This document shows positions 18,900-28,344 of a stretch of 64,000 nucleotides of DNA, piece by piece. A program made the position numbers and the translations under genes. A model generated the notes under the pieces. The model saw only the letters and a list, made by a program, of their open reading frames with translations, searched no databases and had not been told where the DNA came from. The DNA comes from an uncultured Sterolibacteriaceae bacterium (GTDB lineage Bacteria; Pseudomonadota; Gammaproteobacteria; Burkholderiales; Rhodocyclaceae), in assembly GCA_937888595.1 (NCBI GenBank), contig CALARK010000016.1, forward strand, positions 62,001 through 126,000, given 5' to 3'. The number at the start of each line of letters is the position of its first letter. Within the stretch, counting starts at the first letter, position 1.

Positions 18900-18947
18900 T
18901 GCGTTCGGGCACATCGAATACCGCAGCAGGTCGACAAGGAGAGCCTC

Positions 18948-21203
18948 ATGCCGCAAATCATCAACACCAACATTGCCTCGCTGAACGCGCAGCGCAACCT
19001 GAATTCCTCGCAGGGTGCCCTGGCGACGTCGCTGCAGCGCCTTTCCTCCGGCCTGCGCATCAACAGTGCCAAGGACGATGCCGCCGGACTGGCAATCGCC
19101 GACCGCATGAGCTCGCAGGTACGCGGCCTCAACCAGGCGACGCGCAACGCTAACGACGGCATCTCTCTGGCGCAGGTGGCCGAAGGCGCACTGGGCGAAA
19201 CCAACAACATCCTGCAGCGCATCCGCGAACTGTCAATCCAGTCGGCCAACGCGACCAACTCCGCCTCCGACCGTCTGGCGCTGCAGGCGGAAGTCAACCA
19301 GCTGATCGCCGAACTGGACCGCATCGCCAACACGACCTCCTTCAACGGTCTCAAGCTGCTCGACGGCAACTTCGTCGCCCAGAACTTCCAGGTAGGCGCC
19401 GAAGCCAACCAGACGATCTCGGTCTCGATGTCGGGAGCCACCACCGATTCGCTCGGCATCAACAAGGCGGACACGAACAACTCCATCACCGGGATCGAGA
19501 AAGCCACGAACGCCGGTGAGGCTGTAGCCACACTGTCAGTACGATCGGCCCTCGGAGATAGCATCGCGAATGCCGCCATCACTCCCCAGACATTCACGGT
19601 CAAGGATATCAACGGAAATACCGCCGACACAATTTCCGTACTGGCAGCAAACACCTCTGCCAACATAATTACCAGCCTGACCGGGGCAACCGGTGTCACC
19701 AGTGCCACAGCATCAGGCACGACCCGCATGGAGCTGGATTTCACCGGAACGACGCTGGCGGGGCATGGCACGCAGGCAGGTGAAATCGACTTCAACCTGA
19801 ATGGTCAGGCAATCAATGTATCTGCAGGCGGTCTGGGGGTGGATCGCACGGCTGCAGAAGTCGCGGAACTGGTAGCAACGGCAATCAATGCCAATGGCAC
19901 CCTGGCCGCTGCCGGCGTTACGGCGACATTCAGCGGGGAAAAGGTCACCATTTCGGCTGTGGCAAAAGACATTGAAATCGACACATACCTCTACACTCCG
20001 GATACGGCGACGGCCGGGACTGCAGTGACCAAGGCCGATACGGCAACTCTCGTTTCCGCTGGCAACGACTCAATCCGCAAACTTTCCGCTATCGATATCA
20101 TTCTTGACACCGGCTACACCATTACTTCCACTGTTGCTGCGGGTACCAACACCGGGTTGCTGAATATCCAGACAGCAGGAGACGAAGCCAGCACCATCGG
20201 TTATGGCAACTCCGATGTGTCGGGCGGCAACAACGTCGCTGCCCAGGTTTTGACCATCAATGGCACGACCAGCAAGACCGTCAATGTCGAACTCAATGAC
20301 TCCGCCCGCAATATCGCCGCCGGCATCAATGCCGTCGCCGACCAGACCGGCGTGAATGCGACCGCCCGCACCCTCGCGACCATCAGCGGCCTTGACACGG
20401 CGGGTGTTGTGTCCTTCACCCTGTTCGGCTCGAATACCACCGGAGAGGACATTTCGGCCAACATCACTGACGTCAATGACCTGACCGAGCTGTCGAACGC
20501 CATCAACAGCCAGACCGGCAAAACCGGCATTGTCGCCAAGCTCTCGGTAGACAAGGCTTCGATCACCCTCGAGCAGGCCAACGGCGAAGACATCAAGATC
20601 CAGGGCTTCAACCACTCGGCTGCCGTCGCCAGCAATACCGTTCCGGTCGTCGTCGGCCTCAATATCACTGGCGGGACGGGTAGTGCGACCAAGCTGCAGG
20701 CCGGTGGTGGGGCCACAGCGGCCGGCGCAGCCGGCTTCATTGCCGGCACGCGCGACTCGACCGTGGTCGGCGGCAACGTCGAGTTCAAGGCGGTTAGCGG
20801 CTACTTCAGTGTCAAGTCGAGCGTGGATGAACTGAACGGCGGCCTGTTCTCGGGCAATGCCAACATCCTGCAGGCCAGCGTGCAGCAGAAGGTCAGCGAA
20901 ATCGACATCAGTTCATCCGAAGGCGCCAACCGGGCGATCGACATCGTCGATGGCGCACTGGCGCGGGTGAACAGCATCCGGGCGGACCTCGGTGCCGTAC
21001 AGAACCGCTTCGGTTCGACCATCGCCAACCTGACGACGACTTCCGAAAACCTGACCGCAGCCCGTTCGCGGATCCAGGATGCCGATTTCGCTGCCGAGAC
21101 CGCAGCGCTGACTCGCGCCCAGATCCTGCAGCAGGCCGGCGTGGCCATGCTGGCCCAGGCCAACTCGCTACCGCAGCAGGTACTGCAACTATTGCAACGT
21201 TAA
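18948..21203 (+). CDS. Large flagellin
   Basis: 751 residues, the longest of three flagellins here. Conserved ends: MPQIINTNIASLNAQRNLNS, LSSGLRINSAKDDAAGLAIA and RSRIQDADFAAETAALTRAQ. The long central region (about residues 160-650) holds several Flagellin_IN-like beta repeats, some similar to each other (IDFNLNGQAINVSAGG, QVLTINGTTSKTVNVELN). Strong AAGGAG site. The promoter region suggests sigma54 control, possibly with sigma28, unlike fliC, so it may be the first-expressed or major subunit. Confidence 0.95.
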   Translation: MPQIINTNIASLNAQRNLNSSQGALATSLQRLSSGLRINSAKDDAAGLAIADRMSSQVRGLNQATRNANDGISLAQVAEGALGETNNILQRIRELSIQSANATNSASDRLALQAEVNQLIAELDRIANTTSFNGLKLLDGNFVAQNFQVGAEANQTISVSMSGATTDSLGINKADTNNSITGIEKATNAGEAVATLSVRSALGDSIANAAITPQTFTVKDINGNTADTISVLAANTSANIITSLTGATGVTSATASGTTRMELDFTGTTLAGHGTQAGEIDFNLNGQAINVSAGGLGVDRTAAEVAELVATAINANGTLAAAGVTATFSGEKVTISAVAKDIEIDTYLYTPDTATAGTAVTKADTATLVSAGNDSIRKLSAIDIILDTGYTITSTVAAGTNTGLLNIQTAGDEASTIGYGNSDVSGGNNVAAQVLTINGTTSKTVNVELNDSARNIAAGINAVADQTGVNATARTLATISGLDTAGVVSFTLFGSNTTGEDISANITDVNDLTELSNAINSQTGKTGIVAKLSVDKASITLEQANGEDIKIQGFNHSAAVASNTVPVVVGLNITGGTGSATKLQAGGGATAAGAAGFIAGTRDSTVVGGNVEFKAVSGYFSVKSSVDELNGGLFSGNANILQASVQQKVSEIDISSSEGANRAIDIVDGALARVNSIRADLGAVQNRFGSTIANLTTTSENLTAARSRIQDADFAAETAALTRAQILQQAGVAMLAQANSLPQQVLQLLQR

Positions 21204-21223
21204 GCCCGCAGTTTCCCGGACAG

Positions 21224-21248
21224 GCCCGCGCCTCGGCGCGGGCTTTTT
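21224..21248 (+). terminator. Rho-independent terminator after third flagellin
   Basis: GCCCGCGC-CTCG-GCGCGGGC followed by five T. Confidence 0.88.
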
Positions 21249-21252
21249 CGTC

Positions 21253-21281
21253 TTGAAGTTGGGATATCCAGCGGCTATTAT
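21253..21281 (+). promoter_or_regulatory. Sigma70 promoter for vapBC
   Basis: TTGAAG-N17-TATTAT just after the terminator. An imperfect dyad CCAG-N10-CTGG (21268-21285) overlaps the -10 and could be the antitoxin operator. Confidence 0.55.
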
Positions 21282-21312
21282 CTGGTCAACCCATTTATAA
21301 AAGGAGTAGCCC

Positions 21313-21567
21313 ATGAAGTCGATCGCGGTCTATGAGGCGAAAGTGCGATTCTCGGAGCTGCTGGCTGCCGTGCAGGCGGGCGAGGAATTCGAGATCACCA
21401 AGCACGGGAAACCCATGGCACGAGTAATACCTGCGCCGCCCGGCCCTGACGAGGCCGAATTGCAAAGAGCGCGGGTCGAAGCAGCGTTCGCGCGTCTGGC
21501 CGAATTGCGAGAAGGCTTTGTGCTCGAAGGCGATATCAAGGAAATCATTGCCGAGGGACGTCGGTGA
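21313..21567 (+). CDS. vapB: Phd/YefM-type antitoxin (VapB)
   Basis: 84 residues. The N-terminal fold is typical of Phd/YefM antitoxins (MKSIAVYEAKVRFSELLAAV, then FEITKHGKPMARVIP), followed by a charged C-terminal arm that would bind the toxin. Excellent AAAAGGAG site. It overlaps the toxin gene by four bases (GTGA). The unit lies between flagellin and fliD, with its own promoter. Confidence 0.88.
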   Translation: MKSIAVYEAKVRFSELLAAVQAGEEFEITKHGKPMARVIPAPPGPDEAELQRARVEAAFARLAELREGFVLEGDIKEIIAEGRR

Positions 21568-21977
21568 CCGGTTTTGTGGCCGATGCTTCCGTGGGAGCCG
21601 GCTGGGTCATTAAAAACCAGTTATCCGGCTATTCGGAAGCGGCGAGACTTGCGTTGCTCGACGAGCCAGTCCATGTCCCCGCCTTGTGGTGGCTGGAAAT
21701 GATCAACATGCTACGTACCGGCTGCCGAAGGCAATCCATCACGTCTGCAGAGGCATATGGCTTCATCGATCTGTTGCGGGCGCTTCCGATCCAGACTGAA
21801 CCGCAAGAGGGCAAGATGCCTCAGTTGCTCTCGCTAGCGCTGCGCCACGACCTCTCCGCCTACGACGCGAGTTATCTGGATCTTGCTCTGCGTCGGCAAC
21901 TGCCCATCGCCACGCAGGATGCCGCCCTGCACGAAGCAGCGCTGGCATCGGGCGTGGGGGTGTGGCGGCCGGCATGA
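21564..21977 (+). CDS. vapC: PIN-domain toxin (VapC family)
   Basis: 137 residues. Probable RNA endonuclease. The acidic PIN residues are present: the Asp in FVADASVGAGWV, the Glu in LWWLEMINML, and Asp residues in LSAYDASYLDLA plus IATQD. Start is GTG at 21564. The stop TGA is followed immediately by a dispersed repeat copy. RNA target unknown. Confidence 0.88.
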   Translation: MTGFVADASVGAGWVIKNQLSGYSEAARLALLDEPVHVPALWWLEMINMLRTGCRRQSITSAEAYGFIDLLRALPIQTEPQEGKMPQLLSLALRHDLSAYDASYLDLALRRQLPIATQDAALHEAALASGVGVWRPA

Positions 21978-22001
21978 GAAAGTCGGCGGCGGCGGGACGG
22001 C
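21978..22001 (+). repeat. Dispersed 24-base repeat, copy 5
   Basis: Two mismatches. It begins at the base after the vapC stop codon and ends about 20 bases before the fliD promoter. Confidence 0.88.
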
Positions 22002-22021
22002 ACATGGTACGCATCCTGCTC

Positions 22022-22048
22022 TACAGGTTTGGCGGCCGCGGCCGTTAA
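22022..22048 (+). promoter_or_regulatory. Sigma28 promoter for fliDST
   Basis: TACAGGTT-N11-GCCGTTAA. Six of eight -10 positions and the core of the -35 match. Predicted start near 22055. Confidence 0.6.
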
Positions 22049-22073
22049 ACTCTTACCCCCAAGGACAAGGATC

Positions 22074-23453
22074 ATGGCAGGACTCTCATCTCCAGGCATC
22101 GGCTCCGGCCTCGACATCAACGGCATCGTCCAGAAGTTGATGGCCGTCGAGCAGCAGCCTTTGGCTGCACTGGCAACCAAGGAAGCCAGCTACCAGGCGA
22201 AGATTTCGGCCTACGGCAGCCTGAAGGGTGCTTTATCCACCCTGCAGACGGCCATGAAGACGCTCGCCAAACCGGACACATTCACCGGCAGGGCGACCGG
22301 CGTCTCGGATACGACGGTTCTTTCCGCCTCTGCGACCGACAGCGCGGCGGAAGGTACCTACAACATCAGCGTCGACCGTCTGGCGAAATTCCATACGGTG
22401 CGCTCAGACGGCAACTACGCAACCACGGCGGATACTTTCAACACGGGTACGCTCTCCATATCGGTGGGCGGTTCCGCCGTCGATATCGAGATCGACGATA
22501 CCAACAACACGTTGGCGGGCATCCGTCAGGCGATCAACGATTCGGGTGCGGGCATCACGGCGGCCATCATCGATGACGGCTCCTACCAGCGACTGGTGCT
22601 GACCTCGGCCAAGCTGGGGTCCGAAGGCAGCATCGCGGTCGCGGTGACGGACAGCGGCAGTGGTGGCGACAACGCGCTTTCGGGCCTTGCCAGCGCCAGC
22701 CTCGTCGAGGTGCAGGCGGCGGACGATGCGCAAGTCACCATCAACAACCTGACGATCACCCGCTCCTCCAATACGATCTCTGACGTCATCGAGGGTCTGA
22801 CGCTGAATCTTTCGAAGACGGGCGCCACTTCGGTCAGCGTTGCCCAAAATACCGGCAAGGCTACCGCGGCGGTGGATGCCTTCGTCAAGGCCTACAACGA
22901 TGTCATCAAGCAGATCAAGGCTGCGACCGCCTACGATGCCGCGAACAAGAAAGCCTCGACACTCACCGGAGACTCGACGGCACGCTCGATCCAGGCTCAA
23001 TTGGCCAGTCTCGTGCAATCCTCGGTCAACGGCGTTGCCGGAGGACTTGCACGGCTGTCCGATGTCGGCATCAGCGTGCAAAAGGATGGCACGCTCGCCT
23101 TCGCCACCAGCAAGCTGACGACGGCACTCGGCGACCCGACGAAAGACGTGGGTAGCCTCTTCACGCAAACGACGGGCAGCAATACCGGTATCGCCCTCCG
23201 CTTCGACGACTGGCTCGACAACGTTGTCGGCTCGAACGGGTCCATCGCCAGTCGCCTGAACGGGATCGATGCCTCGATCAAGGAAATCGGCCGGCAGCGC
23301 GAAACGCTGGCATTGCGGTTGCAGGCCGTGGAGAAGCGCTACCGCGCCCAATTCTCCGCACTCGACTCCCTCGTCGCCAGCATGAACCAGACGAGTCAGT
23401 ATCTGTCGCAACAACTGGCGAATCTGCCCAGCACATCCTCCAGTAGTTCGTAA
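22074..23453 (+). CDS. fliD: Filament cap protein FliD
   Basis: 459 residues. Caps the filament and folds incoming flagellin. N-terminal family signature SPGIGSGLDINGIVQKLMAV, coiled-coil-prone ends, central beta modules and a C-terminal helix (ERYRAQ-like EKRYRAQFSALDSLVASMNQ). The start at 22074 follows AAGGACAAGG and matches the family N-terminus; the longer reading frame upstream is not needed. First gene of fliD-fliS-fliT. Confidence 0.96.
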   Translation: MAGLSSPGIGSGLDINGIVQKLMAVEQQPLAALATKEASYQAKISAYGSLKGALSTLQTAMKTLAKPDTFTGRATGVSDTTVLSASATDSAAEGTYNISVDRLAKFHTVRSDGNYATTADTFNTGTLSISVGGSAVDIEIDDTNNTLAGIRQAINDSGAGITAAIIDDGSYQRLVLTSAKLGSEGSIAVAVTDSGSGGDNALSGLASASLVEVQAADDAQVTINNLTITRSSNTISDVIEGLTLNLSKTGATSVSVAQNTGKATAAVDAFVKAYNDVIKQIKAATAYDAANKKASTLTGDSTARSIQAQLASLVQSSVNGVAGGLARLSDVGISVQKDGTLAFATSKLTTALGDPTKDVGSLFTQTTGSNTGIALRFDDWLDNVVGSNGSIASRLNGIDASIKEIGRQRETLALRLQAVEKRYRAQFSALDSLVASMNQTSQYLSQQLANLPSTSSSSS

Positions 23454-23462
23454 GGGATACCC

Positions 23463-23888
23463 ATGTTCGCATCACCCCATTCCCCAATCGATGCCTACGC
23501 CAAGGTCGGCGTCGAAACGGGTGTCATGGCGGCCAGCCCGCACAAGCTGATCCTGATGCTGATCGATGGCGCACTGCTGTCGATCGCCATGGCGGGGCAG
23601 GCCATCCAGGAAAAGAAGATCGCGCTCAAGGGCGAGGAGATTTCGCGGGCGATCGAGATCATCGCCAACGGCCTCAAGGCCAGCCTCGACAAGCAGGCGG
23701 GCGGCGAACTGGCGGAGCGGATGGATGCACTCTACGACTACATGTGCCAGCGCCTGCTGCAGGCCAATCTGCACAGCAATCCGGCGATTCTCGACGAGGT
23801 GGCGGGCCTGCTGAAAGAGCTCAAGGGCGGCTGGGAGGAAATAGCCAAAGATCCCGCCGTTGTTTCCAACAGCGCAAATTCCGCCTGA
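23463..23888 (+). CDS. fliS: Flagellin export chaperone FliS
   Basis: 141 residues, helical. Binds the flagellin C-terminus in the cytoplasm to prevent early polymerisation. Signature features: AYAKVGVETGVMAASPHKLI near the N-terminus and LYDYMCQRLLQANL. Starts nine bases after fliD. Confidence 0.94.
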   Translation: MFASPHSPIDAYAKVGVETGVMAASPHKLILMLIDGALLSIAMAGQAIQEKKIALKGEEISRAIEIIANGLKASLDKQAGGELAERMDALYDYMCQRLLQANLHSNPAILDEVAGLLKELKGGWEEIAKDPAVVSNSANSA

Positions 23889-23895
23889 GGCTACC

Positions 23896-24222
23896 ATGCT
23901 GCTGATGCCTGCACAGATCGAGATCTACGAACAGATGAGCGCACTCTCCACCCGCATGGTGGAGGCGGCCCGCGCCAATGACTGGGAAAGGCTGATCGAT
24001 CTGGAGCGCGCGGTCGCCAGCTTGCGCAACACGCTGATGAACGACGACGGCACGCCGTCCGACCCGGACGAGGCGGCCCGCAAGCGCGACCTGATCCAGC
24101 GCATCCTGAAGGACGATGCCGAGGTACGCCGCCATACCGAACCGTGGATGGAGCAGGTGCGCCGTTTCCTGTCCGGCGGCGCCCGCAAGCAGCAGGTCGA
24201 CAGGCTCTACGGCGCCGGCTGA
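23896..24222 (+). CDS. fliT: Flagellar chaperone FliT
   Basis: 108 residues, helical. FliT proteins chaperone FliD and tune export and gene expression. Recognised by position after fliS, size and the pattern IEIYEQMSALSTRMVEAARA and DWERLIDLERAV. The start at 23896 has GAGG upstream and lies seven bases after the fliS stop. Confidence 0.85.
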   Translation: MLLMPAQIEIYEQMSALSTRMVEAARANDWERLIDLERAVASLRNTLMNDDGTPSDPDEAARKRDLIQRILKDDAEVRRHTEPWMEQVRRFLSGGARKQQVDRLYGAG

Positions 24223-24265
24223 CCGGTTCCGTCCGCGGTCGGCGTTGCCGAACAGGATGTAACGC

Positions 24266-25450
24266 ATGGCGCTGATCCCTCCCGATGCCGGCATCCGCAT
24301 GCGGATGCAGACCGAGGCGAACCTGTTGCAGCCGGTCCACCCGGCGCACGAGATTTCGTCGGACCTGCCCGACCTGCGGCCGGGGCAGAATTTCAACGCA
24401 CGCATCCAGGAAGTCCTGCCGGACAACAGCTACCGGGCGCTGGTGGCGGGCAAGCAGCTGACGCTGCAACTGCCCGAGGGAGCGAAGGCCGGTGACGAAC
24501 TGAACCTGACGGTAGTCGATCGCTCGGGGCGCGTGATCATCGCGAAGCAGGTCGAGGGGCAGGCCACGACACAGGCCGGAGATACCGGCCCCTACCCCTT
24601 CGCCAAATTCAGCCCGGCGGCACGCATGATCGGCCAGTTGCTGCCGGCCGAGGGCGAGCCGGCCCCGCCGTTGCAGTTGAACCGCGGGCAGCCGCTGCTG
24701 CCGAATCCGCCGCAGCCGCAAAATGCCGCCGTCCTGTTGGCGCCGACCTTGGCGAAGGCGGTGACGCAAAGCGGGATGTTCTACGAGGCGCACCAGGCGC
24801 AGTGGGTCACTGGCAAGCTGCCGCTGGAACAGTTGCTGCAGGAGCCGCAAGGCCAGCGTTCGCAGCCGGCCGCCTTCCAGCATGCGGCCGCCGAGATCGC
24901 GGCGCGCGCGATCTCCACGTCAGAGCGGCCGGTAACGACGAACACGGTGCTGCAGGCCCTGCAGGGTGCCGCGCCGGAAAAAGTCGGCGCGGGCGGGACG
25001 GCACCCCAGGCCCCCAACCCGCCGCCGGCCGCCCAGCCCGCGCTGCTGGCGCAACAGGTACCGGACGATTTGCGCCCCCTCGTGCAGCAGCAACTCGATG
25101 CCGCCGCGACGCAGCGCATGGCCTGGCATGGCGAGGTGTGGCCGCGGCAGACGATGGACTGGGAGATCGGGCGCGACCTGGAACGCGATGGCGACGGCAG
25201 CGGCGACGAGGAATACCGCTGGAATACTACGCTGGCGCTGACCACGCCGCGCCTCGGCCGCATCGACGCAGCCCTGCGCCTGACGACCGAAGGCGTGCGC
25301 ATTGCCATCGCCACGCCCTACGGCGCCAGCGCGGCCGACCTGCGCGACGCCGCGCCGAAGCTCGCGTCGGCACTGGAAGCGGCCGGCGTGCCACTGCTCG
25401 GTTTCGTGGTGAAGCACGCGGAAGAGCCGACCGAAGGCGGTACGCCATGA
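24266..25450 (+). CDS. FliK-like protein with FliK C-terminal domain
   Basis: 394 residues. An N-terminal basic/hydrophobic region (NFNARIQEVLPDNSYRALVAG; beta-strand LTLQLPEGAKAGDELNLTV) is followed by a disordered Pro/Gln/Ala linker and a C-terminal FliK-like domain (ALTTPRLGRIDAALRLTTEG). A second, classical fliK is at 34978, so this is a paralogue of uncertain role, often found paired with the short FlhB-like gene that follows. KVGAGGTA in the linker is encoded by a repeat copy. It overlaps the next gene by ATGA. Confidence 0.78.
   Translation: MALIPPDAGIRMRMQTEANLLQPVHPAHEISSDLPDLRPGQNFNARIQEVLPDNSYRALVAGKQLTLQLPEGAKAGDELNLTVVDRSGRVIIAKQVEGQATTQAGDTGPYPFAKFSPAARMIGQLLPAEGEPAPPLQLNRGQPLLPNPPQPQNAAVLLAPTLAKAVTQSGMFYEAHQAQWVTGKLPLEQLLQEPQGQRSQPAAFQHAAAEIAARAISTSERPVTTNTVLQALQGAAPEKVGAGGTAPQAPNPPPAAQPALLAQQVPDDLRPLVQQQLDAAATQRMAWHGEVWPRQTMDWEIGRDLERDGDGSGDEEYRWNTTLALTTPRLGRIDAALRLTTEGVRIAIATPYGASAADLRDAAPKLASALEAAGVPLLGFVVKHAEEPTEGGTP
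24979..25002 (+). repeat. Dispersed 24-base repeat, copy 6
   Basis: One mismatch. It is in the disordered linker of the FliK-like gene and is translated as KVGAGGTA. Confidence 0.9.
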
Positions 25451-25767
25451 GCAGCCTGCCCGGCAACAAGGATCCGCGCTCGCTCGCCGTGGCGCTGAAG
25501 TATGCGCCCGGCGACCAGGCGCCGCGGGTGGTCGCCAAGGGTCGCGGCCTGATCGCCGAAGAGATCATCTCGCGCGCACGCGAGCATGGCGTCTTCGTAC
25601 ATGAATCGCCGGAACTGGTCACCCTGCTCTCGCAGGTGGATCTCGACGACCATATCCCGCCGGCGCTCTACGTGGCCGTGGCCGAACTGCTGGCCTGGCT
25701 TTATCAGGTGGAACAAAAGGGTGTTGGTCCGGAACTTTCCGCGGGTGCGCCACGGCCGATGGCATAA
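25447..25767 (+). CDS. flhX: FlhB C-terminal-domain homologue (FlhX/YlqH type)
   Basis: 106 residues. Corresponds to the cytoplasmic FlhB segment after the NPTH cleavage site (LAVALKYAPGDQAPRVVAKG, LAREHG-like SRAREHGVFVHESPELVTLL, IPPALYVAVAELLAWLYQ) but lacks membrane helices and NPTH itself. Such stand-alone copies can replace or modulate the FlhB C-terminus in export switching. Coupled to the FliK-like gene, which fits a substrate-specificity role. Confidence 0.87.
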   Translation: MSSLPGNKDPRSLAVALKYAPGDQAPRVVAKGRGLIAEEIISRAREHGVFVHESPELVTLLSQVDLDDHIPPALYVAVAELLAWLYQVEQKGVGPELSAGAPRPMA

Positions 25768-25779
25768 AATCCTCCGGTC

Positions 25780-26565
25780 ATGAGCGCATCGCCGACCCAA
25801 GAATCGACGCCGTCCTCGCCCACCCCGGTGCTCGAGGGTGGCGAATACAGCCAGTACATGCTGCGTACCCCGGCGGAGGTGCAACTGGTGTTGCGCGGGC
25901 TGTTCGAGCATGTGTCGCAGATCACGGTCTTCTTCAACGAAGGCCAGGACATGCTGCTCACCACGCTGGCCCACGTGGCGAACGATCACCTGATACTCGA
26001 CTACGGCCCGAGCGCCGAGATGAACCGCAAGGCACTGGAAGCCGAAAAGCACTTCTGTGTCACCTCGCTCGAGAAGGTGCGCATCCAGTTCATCCTGCGC
26101 GGCTTCGAGAAGATCGAGCACGAAGGACGGCCGGCCTTCCGTTGCGTCCTGCCCGACGAGCTGCTGCGCCTGCAGCGGCGCGAGTATTTCCGCCTGACGA
26201 CGCCGATCGTGCGGCCGCTGAAATGCATGATCCCGATTCCGCGGGCCGAGGGCGTCTACCTGCACGAAGCCAATGTCTTCGACATCAGCGGTGGCGGGCT
26301 GGGTCTTTCGGCACCGCCCGAGGGCATCCCCTTCGAGGCGGGCATGGATTTTCCGGGCTGCCAGATCGAACTGCCGGAAGTCGGCTTCGTGAAAGGCACG
26401 CTGCGCGTGAAAAGCGTCTTCGAAGTCACGCTGCGCAGCGGCGCGCGCCTGCACCGCGCGGGCTGCGAATTCGTCAATCTGCCGGGACCGATGATGACGC
26501 TGATCCAGCGCTACATCATCAAGGTGGAGCGGGAACGGAAGGCGCGCGAATCGGGGATGAGCTAA
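25780..26565 (+). CDS. ycgR: YcgR-type flagellar brake, PilZ domain
   Basis: 261 residues. An N-terminal YcgR domain is followed by a PilZ domain with both cyclic-di-GMP motifs: RRxxxR as QRREYFRL and D/NxSxxG as DISGGGLG. It should bind cyclic-di-GMP and slow the motor through the rotor or stator. It follows flhX by 12 bases and converges with fliE after 16 bases, with no hairpin terminator visible between. Confidence 0.9.
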   Translation: MSASPTQESTPSSPTPVLEGGEYSQYMLRTPAEVQLVLRGLFEHVSQITVFFNEGQDMLLTTLAHVANDHLILDYGPSAEMNRKALEAEKHFCVTSLEKVRIQFILRGFEKIEHEGRPAFRCVLPDELLRLQRREYFRLTTPIVRPLKCMIPIPRAEGVYLHEANVFDISGGGLGLSAPPEGIPFEAGMDFPGCQIELPEVGFVKGTLRVKSVFEVTLRSGARLHRAGCEFVNLPGPMMTLIQRYIIKVERERKARESGMS

Positions 26566-26581
26566 CGGATGGACCAGCCCG

Positions 26582-26908
26582 TCAAACGGGCATGTTCATC
26601 ACGTCCTGGTAGGCGCTGACGAGTTTGTTGCGCACCTGCACCATCTGCTGGAACGAGAGGCTGGCTTTCTGCAGGTTGATCATGACATCCTGCAGGTTGA
26701 CGTTTTCGTTGCCGGCGGCGAACCCCTGCGCCATCTGCTGCGCCTGCTGCTGGGCGGCATTGACCTGATCGATGGCGGAACTCAGCGCCCTGCTGAAATC
26801 CGCGCCCTCGGCGTTCTGCGCCGCGGCTGCCGGCTTCCCTTGCGCGACGGCACTGGCGGCGCGCAGTTCGGAAAGCATCTGTTCGAGGTTGCGAGTATCG
26901 ATTGCCAT
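26582..26908 (-). CDS. fliE: Hook-basal body protein FliE
   Basis: 108 residues. Joins the MS ring to the rod. Typical C-terminus LQDVMINLQKASLSFQQMVQ and VRNKLVSAYQDVMNMPV. The ATG at 26908 is only one base after the start predicted from the sigma54 site upstream, and no Shine-Dalgarno sequence is visible; the message may be leaderless. Transcribed alone, opposite to the ycgR end. Confidence 0.95.
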   Translation of the reverse strand: MAIDTRNLEQMLSELRAASAVAQGKPAAAAQNAEGADFSRALSSAIDQVNAAQQQAQQMAQGFAAGNENVNLQDVMINLQKASLSFQQMVQVRNKLVSAYQDVMNMPV

Positions 26909-26919
26909 GCGCTGTTTAT

Positions 26920-26935
26920 AGCAAACCGCGTGCCG
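26920..26935 (-). promoter_or_regulatory. Sigma54 promoter for fliE
   Basis: CGGCACGCGGTTTGCT on the minus strand: all core positions of GGCACG-N4-TTGC with GG-N10-GC. Predicted start near 26909. Confidence 0.8.
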
Positions 26936-26940
26936 GAAAG

Positions 26941-28343
<1,403 letters not shown>

Positions 28344-28344
<1 letters not shown>

